Below, piece by piece: positions 18,132 through 25,147 of a DNA stretch of 61,523 nucleotides; within the stretch, counting starts at the first letter, position 1, and each line of letters begins with the position of its first letter. The DNA is from Ruminococcaceae bacterium UBA1730. Its GTDB lineage: Bacteria > Bacillota > Clostridia > Oscillospirales > Acutalibacteraceae. The stretch covers positions 19,361 through 80,883 of the forward strand of contig DCII01000003.1 of assembly GCA_002315935.1 (NCBI GenBank), in the 5' to 3' direction. A model generated the notes under the pieces. It searched no databases. It was not told where the DNA came from and was given only the letters and a program-made list of their open reading frames with translations. A program made the position numbers and the translations under genes.

Positions 18132-18821
18132 TTACCTCTTTTCCATTTTATATCCGTGACCCCATACTGCAACAATATATCTCGGGTTTGAAGGGTCAAT
18201 CTCAATTTTTTCTCTGATATGTCGGATATGAACAAGAACGGTGTTTTCCGTTCCGAACGGGTCATCATTCCATACTCTTCTATATATTTCTTTCGGAGAA
18301 ATAACTTCACCGGGATTTTGAACAAAAAGCTTTATGATGGCATACTCCGTCGGCGTAACACTGATTTGCTCTCCGTCAAGAAGAATGGTTTTTGATTTAT
18401 CGTCAACCTTAAGTCCGCCGTTGATATACACATCATCATTCTGAATTTCACTTCCGAGCTGAGTAAATCTTCTTATCTGCGATTTAACTCTCGCAACAAC
18501 CTCAATCGGATTGAACGGCTTAGTAATATAGTCATCTGCACCTATCTGCAAGCCGAGAATTTTGTCTGAATATTCGTCCTTTGCAGTAAGCATGATGATG
18601 GGCATATTATATTTTTCTCTGATTTTCATAGTTGCTTCAATGCCGTTCATTTCGGGCATCATAACATCCATGAGAATGAGCTTGATGTCATTTTTTTCAA
18701 CCGCTTCAACAGCTTCCTTACCGGTATTCGCTTCAATAACATTGAAGCCTTCTGTTGAAAGATAAATTTTTATAGCCTTAACAATATCTCTATCGTCATC
18801 GCAGGCAAGAATATTAATCAT
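18132..18821 (-). CDS. OmpR/PhoB-family response regulator
   Basis: 229 residues. Receiver domain 1-120 with the acidic pair CDDD, phospho-accepting Asp near 52 (LILMDVMMPEMNG) and Lys in YITKPFNP. A winged-helix DNA-binding domain follows at about 135-229 (SVTPTEYAIIKLFVQNPGEV, ENTVLVHIRHIREKIE). ATG preceded by AAGGAG. Its last codons contain the ribosome site of the kinase, so the pair is co-translated. Partner of the sensor kinase at 16170-18125. Confidence 0.96.
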   Translation of the reverse strand: MINILACDDDRDIVKAIKIYLSTEGFNVIEANTGKEAVEAVEKNDIKLILMDVMMPEMNGIEATMKIREKYNMPIIMLTAKDEYSDKILGLQIGADDYITKPFNPIEVVARVKSQIRRFTQLGSEIQNDDVYINGGLKVDDKSKTILLDGEQISVTPTEYAIIKLFVQNPGEVISPKEIYRRVWNDDPFGTENTVLVHIRHIREKIEIDPSNPRYIVAVWGHGYKMEKR

Positions 18822-18852
18822 AAACAGCTCTCCTTAAAGTTAGTTGTCTAAT

Positions 18853-18881
18853 ATTCTATTTCATTGTCGTGGTAAATTCAA
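18853..18881 (-). promoter_or_regulatory. Sigma-A promoter for the two-component operon
   Basis: Minus-strand TTGAAT (18881-18876), 17-bp spacer, TAGAAT (18858-18853), about 32 nt before the regulator ATG. Confidence 0.6.
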
Positions 18882-18922
18882 CAATATTAATCAGTTCTTA
18901 AGAATTCTTCATCAAATTTTAA

Positions 18923-18967
18923 GGAGCCGCCGGTCAAATCGACAAGCAAAATTTAATCAGCATTACC
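18923..18967 (-). repeat. Interspersed 45-bp palindrome, copy 3 (one arm decayed)
   Basis: Arm 18950-18967 (AATTTAATCAGCATTACC) and loop GACAAGCAA match the family; arm 18923-18940 has drifted. The glycerophosphodiesterase stop codon lies inside the good arm. Confidence 0.6.
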
Positions 18968-19652
18968 TTAGATTTCGAACATTATTGACGAGCACACCGT
19001 CAACGCCGATTTCTCTGATGAAATCAAGAAACTCCATGCTTGTGTAGCCTGTTTCGTAGCCATCTGCATTGCCTGCCATAATCCATACCCCTCTGTCTGC
19101 CGAATGAATTCTTTCAACATATTCAGCCCTTGTCCAGCCCTGCCAGAGCCTTATGAAATCAGCTCCCTCGGCAATGCAGGCATCAAGCATCTGAGCATTC
19201 TTCATGAATGCCAGAACAGGGATATTCTTATCGTATTTCTTCACACGGGCAACATCCTCGGGATTTGCAACGCCCATAACAATATTGCCGAGATAATTCT
19301 TTGCCGAAATAAAGTCAAGAATGGTGTTTATCTTTTCGCCGCCCTCCTTGATATGAAGGAGAAGCGGCTTTACCCCTGCATTGATATAGTCTTCAAAAAG
19401 ATGACCGTGATAAGATGAATTCTCCTTATGGCAAAGCGAAACAAATTCGTCTGCGGTAAGCTCGTCTGTTTTTTTGTCAACTCCGAAAACTCTTTCGGCA
19501 TTGTCATCATGGCAGACGATAATTCTGCCGTCAGCCGAAAAGCGAAGGTCTATTTCAACCATATCCGCACCGTCCTTAAGAGCAAGAAGAGCGGATTCAA
19601 CAGTCTGCTCGGGATATTCAACAGGTCCGCTTCTGTGGGCAATAATCAACAT
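18963..19652 (-). CDS. Glycerophosphodiester phosphodiesterase
   Basis: Hydrolyses glycerophosphodiesters to glycerol-3-phosphate and an alcohol. 229 residues, the size of a cytosolic UgpQ-type enzyme, with no signal peptide. Catalytic region IIAHRSGPVEYPEQT at the N-terminus, metal ligands in MVEIDLRFSADG and the second His in VCHDDN; TIM-barrel ending GVDGVLVNNV. Start ATG 19652 is 10 nt after GAGG; the TTG at 19661 is too close to it. Follows the SseB-like gene by 5 nt, so one transcript. The stop codon falls in a palindromic repeat that may define the 3' end. Confidence 0.93.
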   Translation of the reverse strand: MLIIAHRSGPVEYPEQTVESALLALKDGADMVEIDLRFSADGRIIVCHDDNAERVFGVDKKTDELTADEFVSLCHKENSSYHGHLFEDYINAGVKPLLLHIKEGGEKINTILDFISAKNYLGNIVMGVANPEDVARVKKYDKNIPVLAFMKNAQMLDACIAEGADFIRLWQGWTRAEYVERIHSADRGVWIMAGNADGYETGYTSMEFLDFIREIGVDGVLVNNVRNLR

Positions 19653-19657
19653 TTCAA

Positions 19658-20137
19658 TCAATCCTCGATTCTTGACGGCAGGGTTGCCATATAATCTGCA
19701 AGCTCAAACGGAACAACAAACGGGAATGAAAAGCCATCAAGCACAAGACCCGAAACAGTTTTGTCCCCATGTGCCATTTTCAGTGCATCAAGAGCGGTTA
19801 CCGGAATAACGGTGAATTTATTTCTGTAATCCTCGGGCATCTGCTCCTTCTGCGAAAAAATCGGGAAATATCTCTTTCCGTCCTTTGCCTGAAGAATATC
19901 TGCGGTGAGCTTAACCTCATCCTTGTTGCAGAAGGTGTCTCCCTTCCTGCATTCCATAACCCTCTTTTTATCCGCTTCGCTCATTTCCGCTATGAACGGC
20001 ACTTTAACAACCGAATCACGCAGACACATCAGAAGCGGAAGAAGATTTTCCTGCGTTGGTTCCTTCATGAATTTCAGCTTGAGAAAAATAAGAGTGTTGC
20101 CGTTCTCAAGGTCCGATGCTTTTATTTTATCTGTCAT
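19658..20137 (-). CDS. SseB-family protein
   Basis: 159 residues matching the SseB N-terminal domain family; the function is poorly defined (named after enhanced serine sensitivity in E. coli). Features seen: ENLLPLLMCLRDSVVKVPF at the N-terminus, a strand-rich middle, KRYFPIFSQKEQMPE, and a C-terminal PFVVPFELADYM. No signal peptide or membrane helix. First gene of a two-gene unit with the glycerophosphodiesterase, behind a good promoter at 20193-20165. Confidence 0.75.
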   Translation of the reverse strand: MTDKIKASDLENGNTLIFLKLKFMKEPTQENLLPLLMCLRDSVVKVPFIAEMSEADKKRVMECRKGDTFCNKDEVKLTADILQAKDGKRYFPIFSQKEQMPEDYRNKFTVIPVTALDALKMAHGDKTVSGLVLDGFSFPFVVPFELADYMATLPSRIED

Positions 20138-20164
20138 TTAATCACATCCGTGCATTTTTTAAAC

Positions 20165-20193
20165 ATTATATATTCTATTTTCATGCAAGTCAA
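20165..20193 (-). promoter_or_regulatory. Sigma-A promoter for the SseB-like/GDPD unit
   Basis: Minus-strand TTGACT (20193-20188), 17-bp spacer, TATAAT (20170-20165). Confidence 0.75.
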
Positions 20194-20255
20194 CCGAAGT
20201 CGGATAAAAATTCGTTTTTCAAATATTTCATCTTTTTCAAATTTCAAAAAATGTG

Positions 20256-20284
20256 TTGACATTTGAGGAATCTTATGATATTAT
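20256..20284 (+). promoter_or_regulatory. Sigma-A promoter for the lysine riboswitch-dapA-lysA unit
   Basis: TTGACA (20256-20261), 17-bp spacer, TATTAT (20279-20284), start expected at the riboswitch P1 stem. Confidence 0.8.
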
Positions 20285-20292
20285 TCGAAAAA

Positions 20293-20448
20293 GATAGAGG
20301 TGCATCCTAAATGAGTACCGCATCTTAGAAGGCTGCCAAAGCCGATGCGGAAAAGGTGAAGATGCCGAAGCGAATGCCGTGGCGGGTGTTCGGCTGGCAT
20401 AATAAAGAATATTTATTATGTTGTCGCAAGATATTGCGGAGAGCTATC
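20293..20448 (+). promoter_or_regulatory. Lysine riboswitch (L box)
   Basis: Conserved L-box pieces in order: GATAGAGGTGC with AGTA shortly after, AAGGCTGCC, GGTGAAGATGCCGAAGC, GTTCGGCTGGCAT, TGTCGC and the closing TGCGGAGAGCTATCC. P1 pairs GATAG (20293-20297) with CTATC (20444-20448). Lysine should promote the terminator at 20473, lowering dapA and lysA. This explains most of the gene-free 20138-20519 stretch. Confidence 0.97.
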
Positions 20449-20472
20449 CCTAAAATCATTTTGTATTTTTAG

Positions 20473-20507
20473 AGACAGCTATGTGTTTTAGCTGTCTTTT
20501 TATTTTC
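20473..20507 (+). terminator. L-box terminator upstream of dapA
   Basis: Stem AGACAGCT (20473-20480) with AGCTGTCT (20490-20497) followed by a T-rich run to 20507, then the dapA GGAGG. Confidence 0.88.
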
Positions 20508-20519
20508 GGAGGATTTGAA

Positions 20520-21404
20520 ATGAAAAAAACTGTATTTACCGGAGCCGCTTCGGCAATTATCACTCCCCTCACAAAAGACGGAATTGATTATGATAATTTC
20601 GGAAAGCTTATCGACTGGCAGATTGAAAACAACATTGATGCGATTGTTGTTGCCGGCACAACGGGCGAAGGCTCAACCCTTACCGATGATGAGCACAAGG
20701 ATGCAATCAAATTTGCTGTTGAAAGAATCAACGGCAGAGTTCCCGTTATCGCAGGCACAGGCTCAAACGACACAGCCTATGCAATTGAGCTGAGCAAATA
20801 CGCAGAAGAAGCAGGTGCAGACGCCGTTCTTCTTGTTACTCCTTATTACAACAAGGCTACCCAGAACGGTCTCATCGCTTCATTCACGGCAATTGCAGAT
20901 GCAATCAATATCCCCTGCATTCTCTATAATGTTCCGAGCAGAACGGGTTGCAACCTTACTCCCGAAACAATTGCAAAGCTTGCTGAGCATGAAAATATTG
21001 TTGCAATAAAAGAAGCAAGCGGAAACCTTTCGCAGGTTGCACAGATTGCCGCTCTCTGCGGAGATAAAATTGTCATTTATTCGGGCAACGATGACCAGAA
21101 TGTTCCCATCATGTCACTCGGCGGCAAGGGTTGCATTTCGGTTCTTGCCAACATCATGCCGAACGAAACACATGAGATGTGCGAAAGCTTTTTCAACGGC
21201 GATATTGCCCGTTCAAGAGAGCTTCAGCTCAGACTTCTTCCGCTCATCAATGCTCTTTTCTGCGAGGTTAATCCCATCCCCGTAAAAGCCGCCTGCTCCG
21301 CAATGGGCTTCGGCGAGAATATTCTCCGCCTTCCCCTCACTCCGATGGAGAGCGAGCATGAAGCAAAGCTTCTCGGCTTAATGAAAGAAAATAATCTTAT
21401 TTAA
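20520..21404 (+). CDS. dapA: 4-hydroxy-tetrahydrodipicolinate synthase
   Basis: First committed enzyme of the lysine/diaminopimelate branch; condenses pyruvate with aspartate semialdehyde. 294 residues, standard. GAASAIITPLTKDGIDYDNF at the N-terminus, VVAGTTGEGSTL phosphate-like loop, catalytic Tyr in ILYNVPSRTG and Schiff-base Lys in IVAIKEASGN. ATG has GGAGG 7 nt upstream; the longer open frame would begin inside the terminator. Controlled by the lysine riboswitch and co-transcribed with lysA. Confidence 0.98.
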   Translation: MKKTVFTGAASAIITPLTKDGIDYDNFGKLIDWQIENNIDAIVVAGTTGEGSTLTDDEHKDAIKFAVERINGRVPVIAGTGSNDTAYAIELSKYAEEAGADAVLLVTPYYNKATQNGLIASFTAIADAINIPCILYNVPSRTGCNLTPETIAKLAEHENIVAIKEASGNLSQVAQIAALCGDKIVIYSGNDDQNVPIMSLGGKGCISVLANIMPNETHEMCESFFNGDIARSRELQLRLLPLINALFCEVNPIPVKAACSAMGFGENILRLPLTPMESEHEAKLLGLMKENNLI

Positions 21405-21414
21405 TGGTGCAAGC

Positions 21415-22728
21415 ATGAAAGACGAAATCAGAATCTGCAATAACATATCCGAAAACGAAAACGGAGAGCTTATGTTCGCCGGGGTCAACACCCTTGAGCT
21501 TGCGAAGAAATACGGCACTCCCCTTTATGTCATGGACGAAAACAGAATCAGAGAGAAATGCTCGGCATTCAGAGATGCAATTGCCGAGAACTTTGGCGAC
21601 AAGGGCAGAATTCTCTATGCTTCAAAAGCCTGTTCATTCAAGAGAATGTATGAAATAGTCGGCTCGGAGGGTCTTCTTATTGATGTTGTTTCTGTTGGAG
21701 AAATATACACCGCCGTTCGTGCAGGCTTCAATATGGAAAACGCATTTTTCCATTCCAACAACAAAACCGACAGCGATATAAGATATGCAATCGAAAACAA
21801 GGTCGGTCACTTCGTTGTTGACAACGCCGAAGAGCTTGATGCGCTCAACAGAATTGCTCCCGAATACGGAATAAAGCAAAAAATCATTCTGCGTATAACT
21901 CCCGGCATTGACCCTCACACCTTTGAAGCGGTTGCAACAGGAAAGGTTGATTCAAAATTCGGCTCTGCAATTGAAACCGGTCAGGCAGAAGAAATCACCG
22001 CTCACGCACTTCGCATGGAAAACCTTATTCTTGAAGGCTTCCACTGCCATGTAGGCTCTGAATTATTTGAAGCTCCCGTGTTCATAGACACTGCCAGAAT
22101 CATGCTTGAATTCGTTGCCGATATTAAGCGTAGTCTCGGCTATTCCGCAGATTTTCTTGACCTCGGCGGCGGCTTCGGAGTTAAATATATCGCTTCACAG
22201 CCGACTCTTGATATTAAGAAAACCATCGGCGAAATTGCCGATTTCTCAAAAAAATACTGCAAGGAGCTCGGCATTGAAATGCCGATTGTCGGCTTTGAAC
22301 CGGGCAGAGCAATTGTTGCCGATTCCGGCCTTACGCTTTATTCTGTCGGCACACTCAAAACAATTCCAGGCTACAAGACCTATGTTTCGGTTGACGGCGG
22401 AATGACCGACAACATCCGCTACGCCCTTTACAAGGCAGAATACACACTCGCCGCCGCAGGAAGGCTGAACGAAAAGCCCGACATGAAATGCTCCGTAGTC
22501 GGCAAATGCTGCGAAAGCGGAGACATCATTCAGGAAAACATTCTTCTTCCGTCAAGCATTTCAAGAGGTGACATTCTCGCCTGCTTCACAACCGGTGCAT
22601 ATCATTATTCGATGGCTTCCAACTATAACCGTATCCCACGCCCTGCGGTAGTAATGATAGCCGATAAGAAAGATTATGTTGCGGTTAAAAGAGAAACTCT
22701 TGCAGACATTACAAGCCTTGATATATAA
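21415..22728 (+). CDS. lysA: Diaminopimelate decarboxylase
   Basis: PLP enzyme of the last lysine step, meso-DAP to L-lysine. 437 residues. PLP lysine in RILYASKACSFK, GFHCHVGSE, LGGGFGVKY, FEPGRAIVA and the C-terminal CCESGDII motif. It starts 10 nt after dapA under the same riboswitch, pairing entry and exit of the pathway. The other dap genes are not in the window, so they are regulated elsewhere. Confidence 0.97.
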   Translation: MKDEIRICNNISENENGELMFAGVNTLELAKKYGTPLYVMDENRIREKCSAFRDAIAENFGDKGRILYASKACSFKRMYEIVGSEGLLIDVVSVGEIYTAVRAGFNMENAFFHSNNKTDSDIRYAIENKVGHFVVDNAEELDALNRIAPEYGIKQKIILRITPGIDPHTFEAVATGKVDSKFGSAIETGQAEEITAHALRMENLILEGFHCHVGSELFEAPVFIDTARIMLEFVADIKRSLGYSADFLDLGGGFGVKYIASQPTLDIKKTIGEIADFSKKYCKELGIEMPIVGFEPGRAIVADSGLTLYSVGTLKTIPGYKTYVSVDGGMTDNIRYALYKAEYTLAAAGRLNEKPDMKCSVVGKCCESGDIIQENILLPSSISRGDILACFTTGAYHYSMASNYNRIPRPAVVMIADKKDYVAVKRETLADITSLDI

Positions 22729-22735
22729 AGCTTCA

Positions 22736-22777
22736 GGGGCTGTCGAATTCAGCGACAGCCCCCGTTTTGTTTTTTTA
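22736..22777 (+). terminator. Rho-independent terminator after lysA
   Basis: Perfect 10-bp stem GGGGCTGTCG (22736-22745) with CGACAGCCCC (22753-22762), then a T-rich tail. Confidence 0.93.
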
Positions 22778-22778
22778 G

Positions 22779-22823
22779 GGAAATGCTGATTAAATCGGCA
22801 AGCAAGATTTAATCAGCGTTTCC
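22779..22823 (+). repeat. Interspersed 45-bp palindrome, copy 4
   Basis: Arms GGAAATGCTGATTAAATC (22779-22796) and GATTTAATCAGCGTTTCC (22806-22823), loop GGCAAGCAA; one G-T wobble. Lies between the lysA terminator and the sialidase stop. Confidence 0.85.
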
Positions 22824-22829
22824 TTAGAA

Positions 22830-23849
22830 TTATTCAAGCTCAATTTTCCAGAAAACAATCTGCTTTCTGTTGTATGTATATGAAATGAACAGCTTATTAT
22901 TATCATAAACAATCGCAGGATATGAGAATTCTCCCCTCGCCTGCTTTGAGAGCTTCTTGCCCTCCTCGGTCACTTCCGGAGTGCATCTGAAGCCTGGCTC
23001 GCAGTTGAGAATTGCTTCAAAGGATTTGCCGTTATTTTCCGAGCAGGAAAGAAGAAGAGGATACCTAACACCCCAGTTTTCGTCAACCGGATTATAGAGG
23101 AGCCAAAGTCTTCCCCTGCCGTCTTTTGTGCAGTCAATTCCCGAATTGTTGTTCGGAAGTCTTGTCCGTTTCGGCTTTGACCATGTTTTGCCGTAATCCT
23201 CGGAATTGCTCCGATAAATTGCACCTGCATCCGAACGCATAAAGCAATGAACAATTCCGGGAGCAGATTCCCAGAGAGTCGGCTGAATAAGACCTACATT
23301 AACGCCTCTGTATTTCGGCATGGGAAAATAATCCGTTCTTTCCCATGTTATTCCGTCATCCTCGGAGCGGTCAATGAAGCAGAGCCATTTGCCGCCTTCA
23401 GTTGAAGCCGGTGCAAGAAGAGCTCCGTTGGAAAGAAGAAGGCATTTGTCCTTAACAGGTCCCCTGCCGCCGACATCGCCTGCAACAAGCTCCTGCGGAG
23501 CCGACCATGTTCTTCCGTTATCCCTGCTGATAACATATTTTGTTATCCATGTAGGAATTTCAGCTCCGTATTTGAAATAAAGAATTATTTCACCGTTCTT
23601 TCTTTTATACAGAACGGGATTCCAGTGAGCAACCTTATCGTTATCCGAAACAACAACGGGAGTGCTCCATGCTCCGTCTGCACTTCTTATCGAAACATAT
23701 ATTTCAACATCGGGATTTTTTTCGTGCTTTCCTCCGAACCATGCAACAATAACCTCGCCGTTATCAAGCGGCAGAACCGTTGAAGCGTGGCACGAGGGCG
23801 TTACCGTTCCGTTTTCGAAAACAAATTCCTTGACTGCCGATTTAATCAT
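22830..23849 (-). CDS. Sialidase-like BNR-repeat glycosidase, no signal peptide
   Basis: 339 residues of the six-bladed beta-propeller sialidase superfamily (BNR_2-type). Asp-box-like repeats are visible: SRDNGRTWS, SEDDGITWE, SEDYGKTWS and a weaker SENNGKSF. The N-terminal STVLPLDNGEVIVAWFGG and SIRSADGAWSTP are typical. It lacks a signal peptide, so it would act on imported sugars or at least not in the usual secreted way. Whether the substrate is sialic acid is not shown; related proteins include other exo-glycosidases. The ATG overlaps, in ATGA, the stop of a small fragment gene (23846-24007), so translation may depend on it. Confidence 0.82.
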   Translation of the reverse strand: MIKSAVKEFVFENGTVTPSCHASTVLPLDNGEVIVAWFGGKHEKNPDVEIYVSIRSADGAWSTPVVVSDNDKVAHWNPVLYKRKNGEIILYFKYGAEIPTWITKYVISRDNGRTWSAPQELVAGDVGGRGPVKDKCLLLSNGALLAPASTEGGKWLCFIDRSEDDGITWERTDYFPMPKYRGVNVGLIQPTLWESAPGIVHCFMRSDAGAIYRSNSEDYGKTWSKPKRTRLPNNNSGIDCTKDGRGRLWLLYNPVDENWGVRYPLLLSCSENNGKSFEAILNCEPGFRCTPEVTEEGKKLSKQARGEFSYPAIVYDNNKLFISYTYNRKQIVFWKIELE

Positions 23850-24007
23850 ATATTAACCTCTCTTTCGGATGAATCATTCAGAAAAAGTCCCGTATCAACA
23901 TTGAAGGTTCCGTCAAACATTTCGGCAAGCCTTATATCCTGCGTGTTTCCGTTATCATAGCTAAGGGTCAGAACCTTTCTCTTGCCGTCCTTCAAAGGCA
24001 TCTGCAT
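23846..24007 (-). pseudogene. Truncated polysaccharide-deacetylase N-terminus (53 codons)
   Basis: A 53-codon frame whose N-terminus RKVLTLSYDNGNTQDIRLAE is the start of a polysaccharide deacetylase (NodB-like) of the kind common in Firmicutes, where the motif reads SYDDG. The second metal Asp is Asn, about five residues appear missing before GTFNVDTGLF, and the rest of the about 200-residue domain is gone. It has its own promoter, a weak GAGCGG site and a 4-nt stop/start overlap with the sialidase-like gene. It is thus a remnant still acting as a translated leader, or a short peptide in its own right. Confidence 0.7.
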
Positions 24008-24034
24008 ATCATCCGCTCATTTTAATTTTTTATT

Positions 24035-24063
24035 ATCATATCACATTATTTTCAGGATTACAA
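24035..24063 (-). promoter_or_regulatory. Promoter for the deacetylase remnant/sialidase unit
   Basis: Minus-strand TTGTAA (24063-24058), 17-bp spacer, TATGAT (24040-24035). Confidence 0.5.
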
Positions 24064-24102
24064 CCGAACGGACAATATAATTTTCATTCAAAATGCAGAC
24101 AC

Positions 24103-24131
24103 TTGATTTTATCAACGATTAATGCTATATT
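24103..24131 (+). promoter_or_regulatory. Promoter for the HPr-kinase-like/PqqD/nucleotidyltransferase trio
   Basis: TTGATT, 17-bp spacer, TATATT. The -35 box coincides with the first in-frame TTG, so translation must start later (24166). Confidence 0.65.
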
Positions 24132-24165
24132 TAAGAATAATTATTATGAAAGCAAAGATTTGATT

Positions 24166-24888
24166 ATGAATTTCAGAATTGAGCTTGCAGAAATTCCGAT
24201 TGAAATATTCTGCTCATACGATTTCACCTTCCGCCGATGCAAGGGATTTTTTACGGATAAAACGCCTTCGTTTTCTGTTTCTGTCTGTCATGATGATATA
24301 AATGCAGAGAAAAAAGCGAATAATTCCGAAGCTGCCGAGGAATATCTTGAATTTCTTGCAATTTTCAGAAAAATCTGCGAAAAAATCATTGAATATGATG
24401 TTGTTCTTCTGCATTCCTCCTGCATTGAATTCGAGGGAAAAGCCTATGCGTTTGTTGCTCCCTCAGGAACAGGAAAATCAACCCATTCAAAGCTTTGGCA
24501 AGAAAAATTCGGTTCTTTGGTTTCAATAATAAACGATGATAAACCGCTGATTAAAATAACTGAAAACGGTGCAACCGTATACGGAACTCCGTGGAACGGA
24601 AAATTCAGTGAAGGCTTCAACAGGAATGCTCCGCTCTCGGCTTTTATAAAAATCTGCCGAAGCGAAGAAAATTCATTTGAAAAGCTGTCTGAAACCGAAG
24701 CTCTATCCGTTATCGGTTCGCAGACCTTCAGACCGCAGTCACGAGAGAAAATCATCCGTTGGGCAGAGCTGACGGTCAGACTTTCAAAGCTTATTCCGAT
24801 GGGCAAAATGAACTGCAACACAAGTCCCGAGGCGGCAGAGGTCTGCCATCGGGGAACAGAAAAAATTTCGGAAGAGAGAAATATATGA
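24166..24888 (+). CDS. HPr kinase-like (HprK/PadeK-type) ATP-dependent kinase
   Basis: 240 residues. Walker A loop VAPSGTGKSTHSKLW at about 105, the acidic INDDKPLIK strand, then YGTPWNGKFSEG and a C-terminal helical part. This is the HPr-kinase C-terminal fold, but without the HprK N-terminal domain and with the GKSTH variant found in Firmicutes RiPP-type clusters, where relatives phosphorylate a peptide side chain (as in paeninodin). I infer phosphotransfer to a peptide or protein; the substrate is not visible. The stop overlaps the next ATG (ATGA). Only a weak ribosome site precedes the ATG, but the promoter position excludes the longer frame. Confidence 0.75.
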   Translation: MNFRIELAEIPIEIFCSYDFTFRRCKGFFTDKTPSFSVSVCHDDINAEKKANNSEAAEEYLEFLAIFRKICEKIIEYDVVLLHSSCIEFEGKAYAFVAPSGTGKSTHSKLWQEKFGSLVSIINDDKPLIKITENGATVYGTPWNGKFSEGFNRNAPLSAFIKICRSEENSFEKLSETEALSVIGSQTFRPQSREKIIRWAELTVRLSKLIPMGKMNCNTSPEAAEVCHRGTEKISEERNI

Positions 24889-25145
24889 AACTGAAAAACG
24901 GACTGGTTATCACTCAGGCAAACGGCAGTAATTATATCGTTGATACGAGCAACAAAAAAGACAGCTTCAACGGGATGATAAGGCTTAACGATTCCGCATT
25001 ATTCATTGTTGAACTGCTGAAAAATGATATTTCGTATCAAGAAATTATCAAAGCAATGACGGATTTTTACGGCATTCCCGAAGAAACAGCCCGCAAGGGA
25101 GCAGACAAGGTTATTGAAAAACTGAGATTTTTAATAAATGATTGA
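24885..25145 (+). CDS. PqqD-like peptide-binding protein (RiPP recognition element)
   Basis: 86 residues, the size of free-standing PqqD-fold proteins. N-terminal strands (KNGLVITQANGSNYIVDT), then FNGMIRLNDSALFIVELL and a three-helix part (ISYQEIIKAMTDFYGI). Such proteins bind leader peptides for modifying enzymes. It overlaps the kinase by 4 nt and ends 2 nt before the nucleotidyltransferase, so the three are made together. No precursor peptide is encoded in 23850-26400 that I can see. Confidence 0.75.
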   Translation: MKLKNGLVITQANGSNYIVDTSNKKDSFNGMIRLNDSALFIVELLKNDISYQEIIKAMTDFYGIPEETARKGADKVIEKLRFLIND

Positions 25146-25147
25146 AT

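Noticed and set aside
20473..20507. T-box leader for dapA
   Set aside because: No T-box motif (AGGGTGGNACCGCG type) before the terminator; the L-box signature is clear.
36..22823. CRISPR array made of the repeated 45-bp sequence
   Set aside because: The copies are kilobases apart, palindromic over their full length and without spacers or cas genes.
24103..24165. Upstream start (TTG 24103) for the HPr-kinase-like gene
   Set aside because: The TTG is part of the -35 box of the promoter, so it would not be in the transcript.
24166..24888. Genuine HPr(Ser) kinase of catabolite repression
   Set aside because: Lacks the HprK N-terminal domain, carries the GKSTH variant and is coupled to a PqqD-like gene instead of PTS genes.
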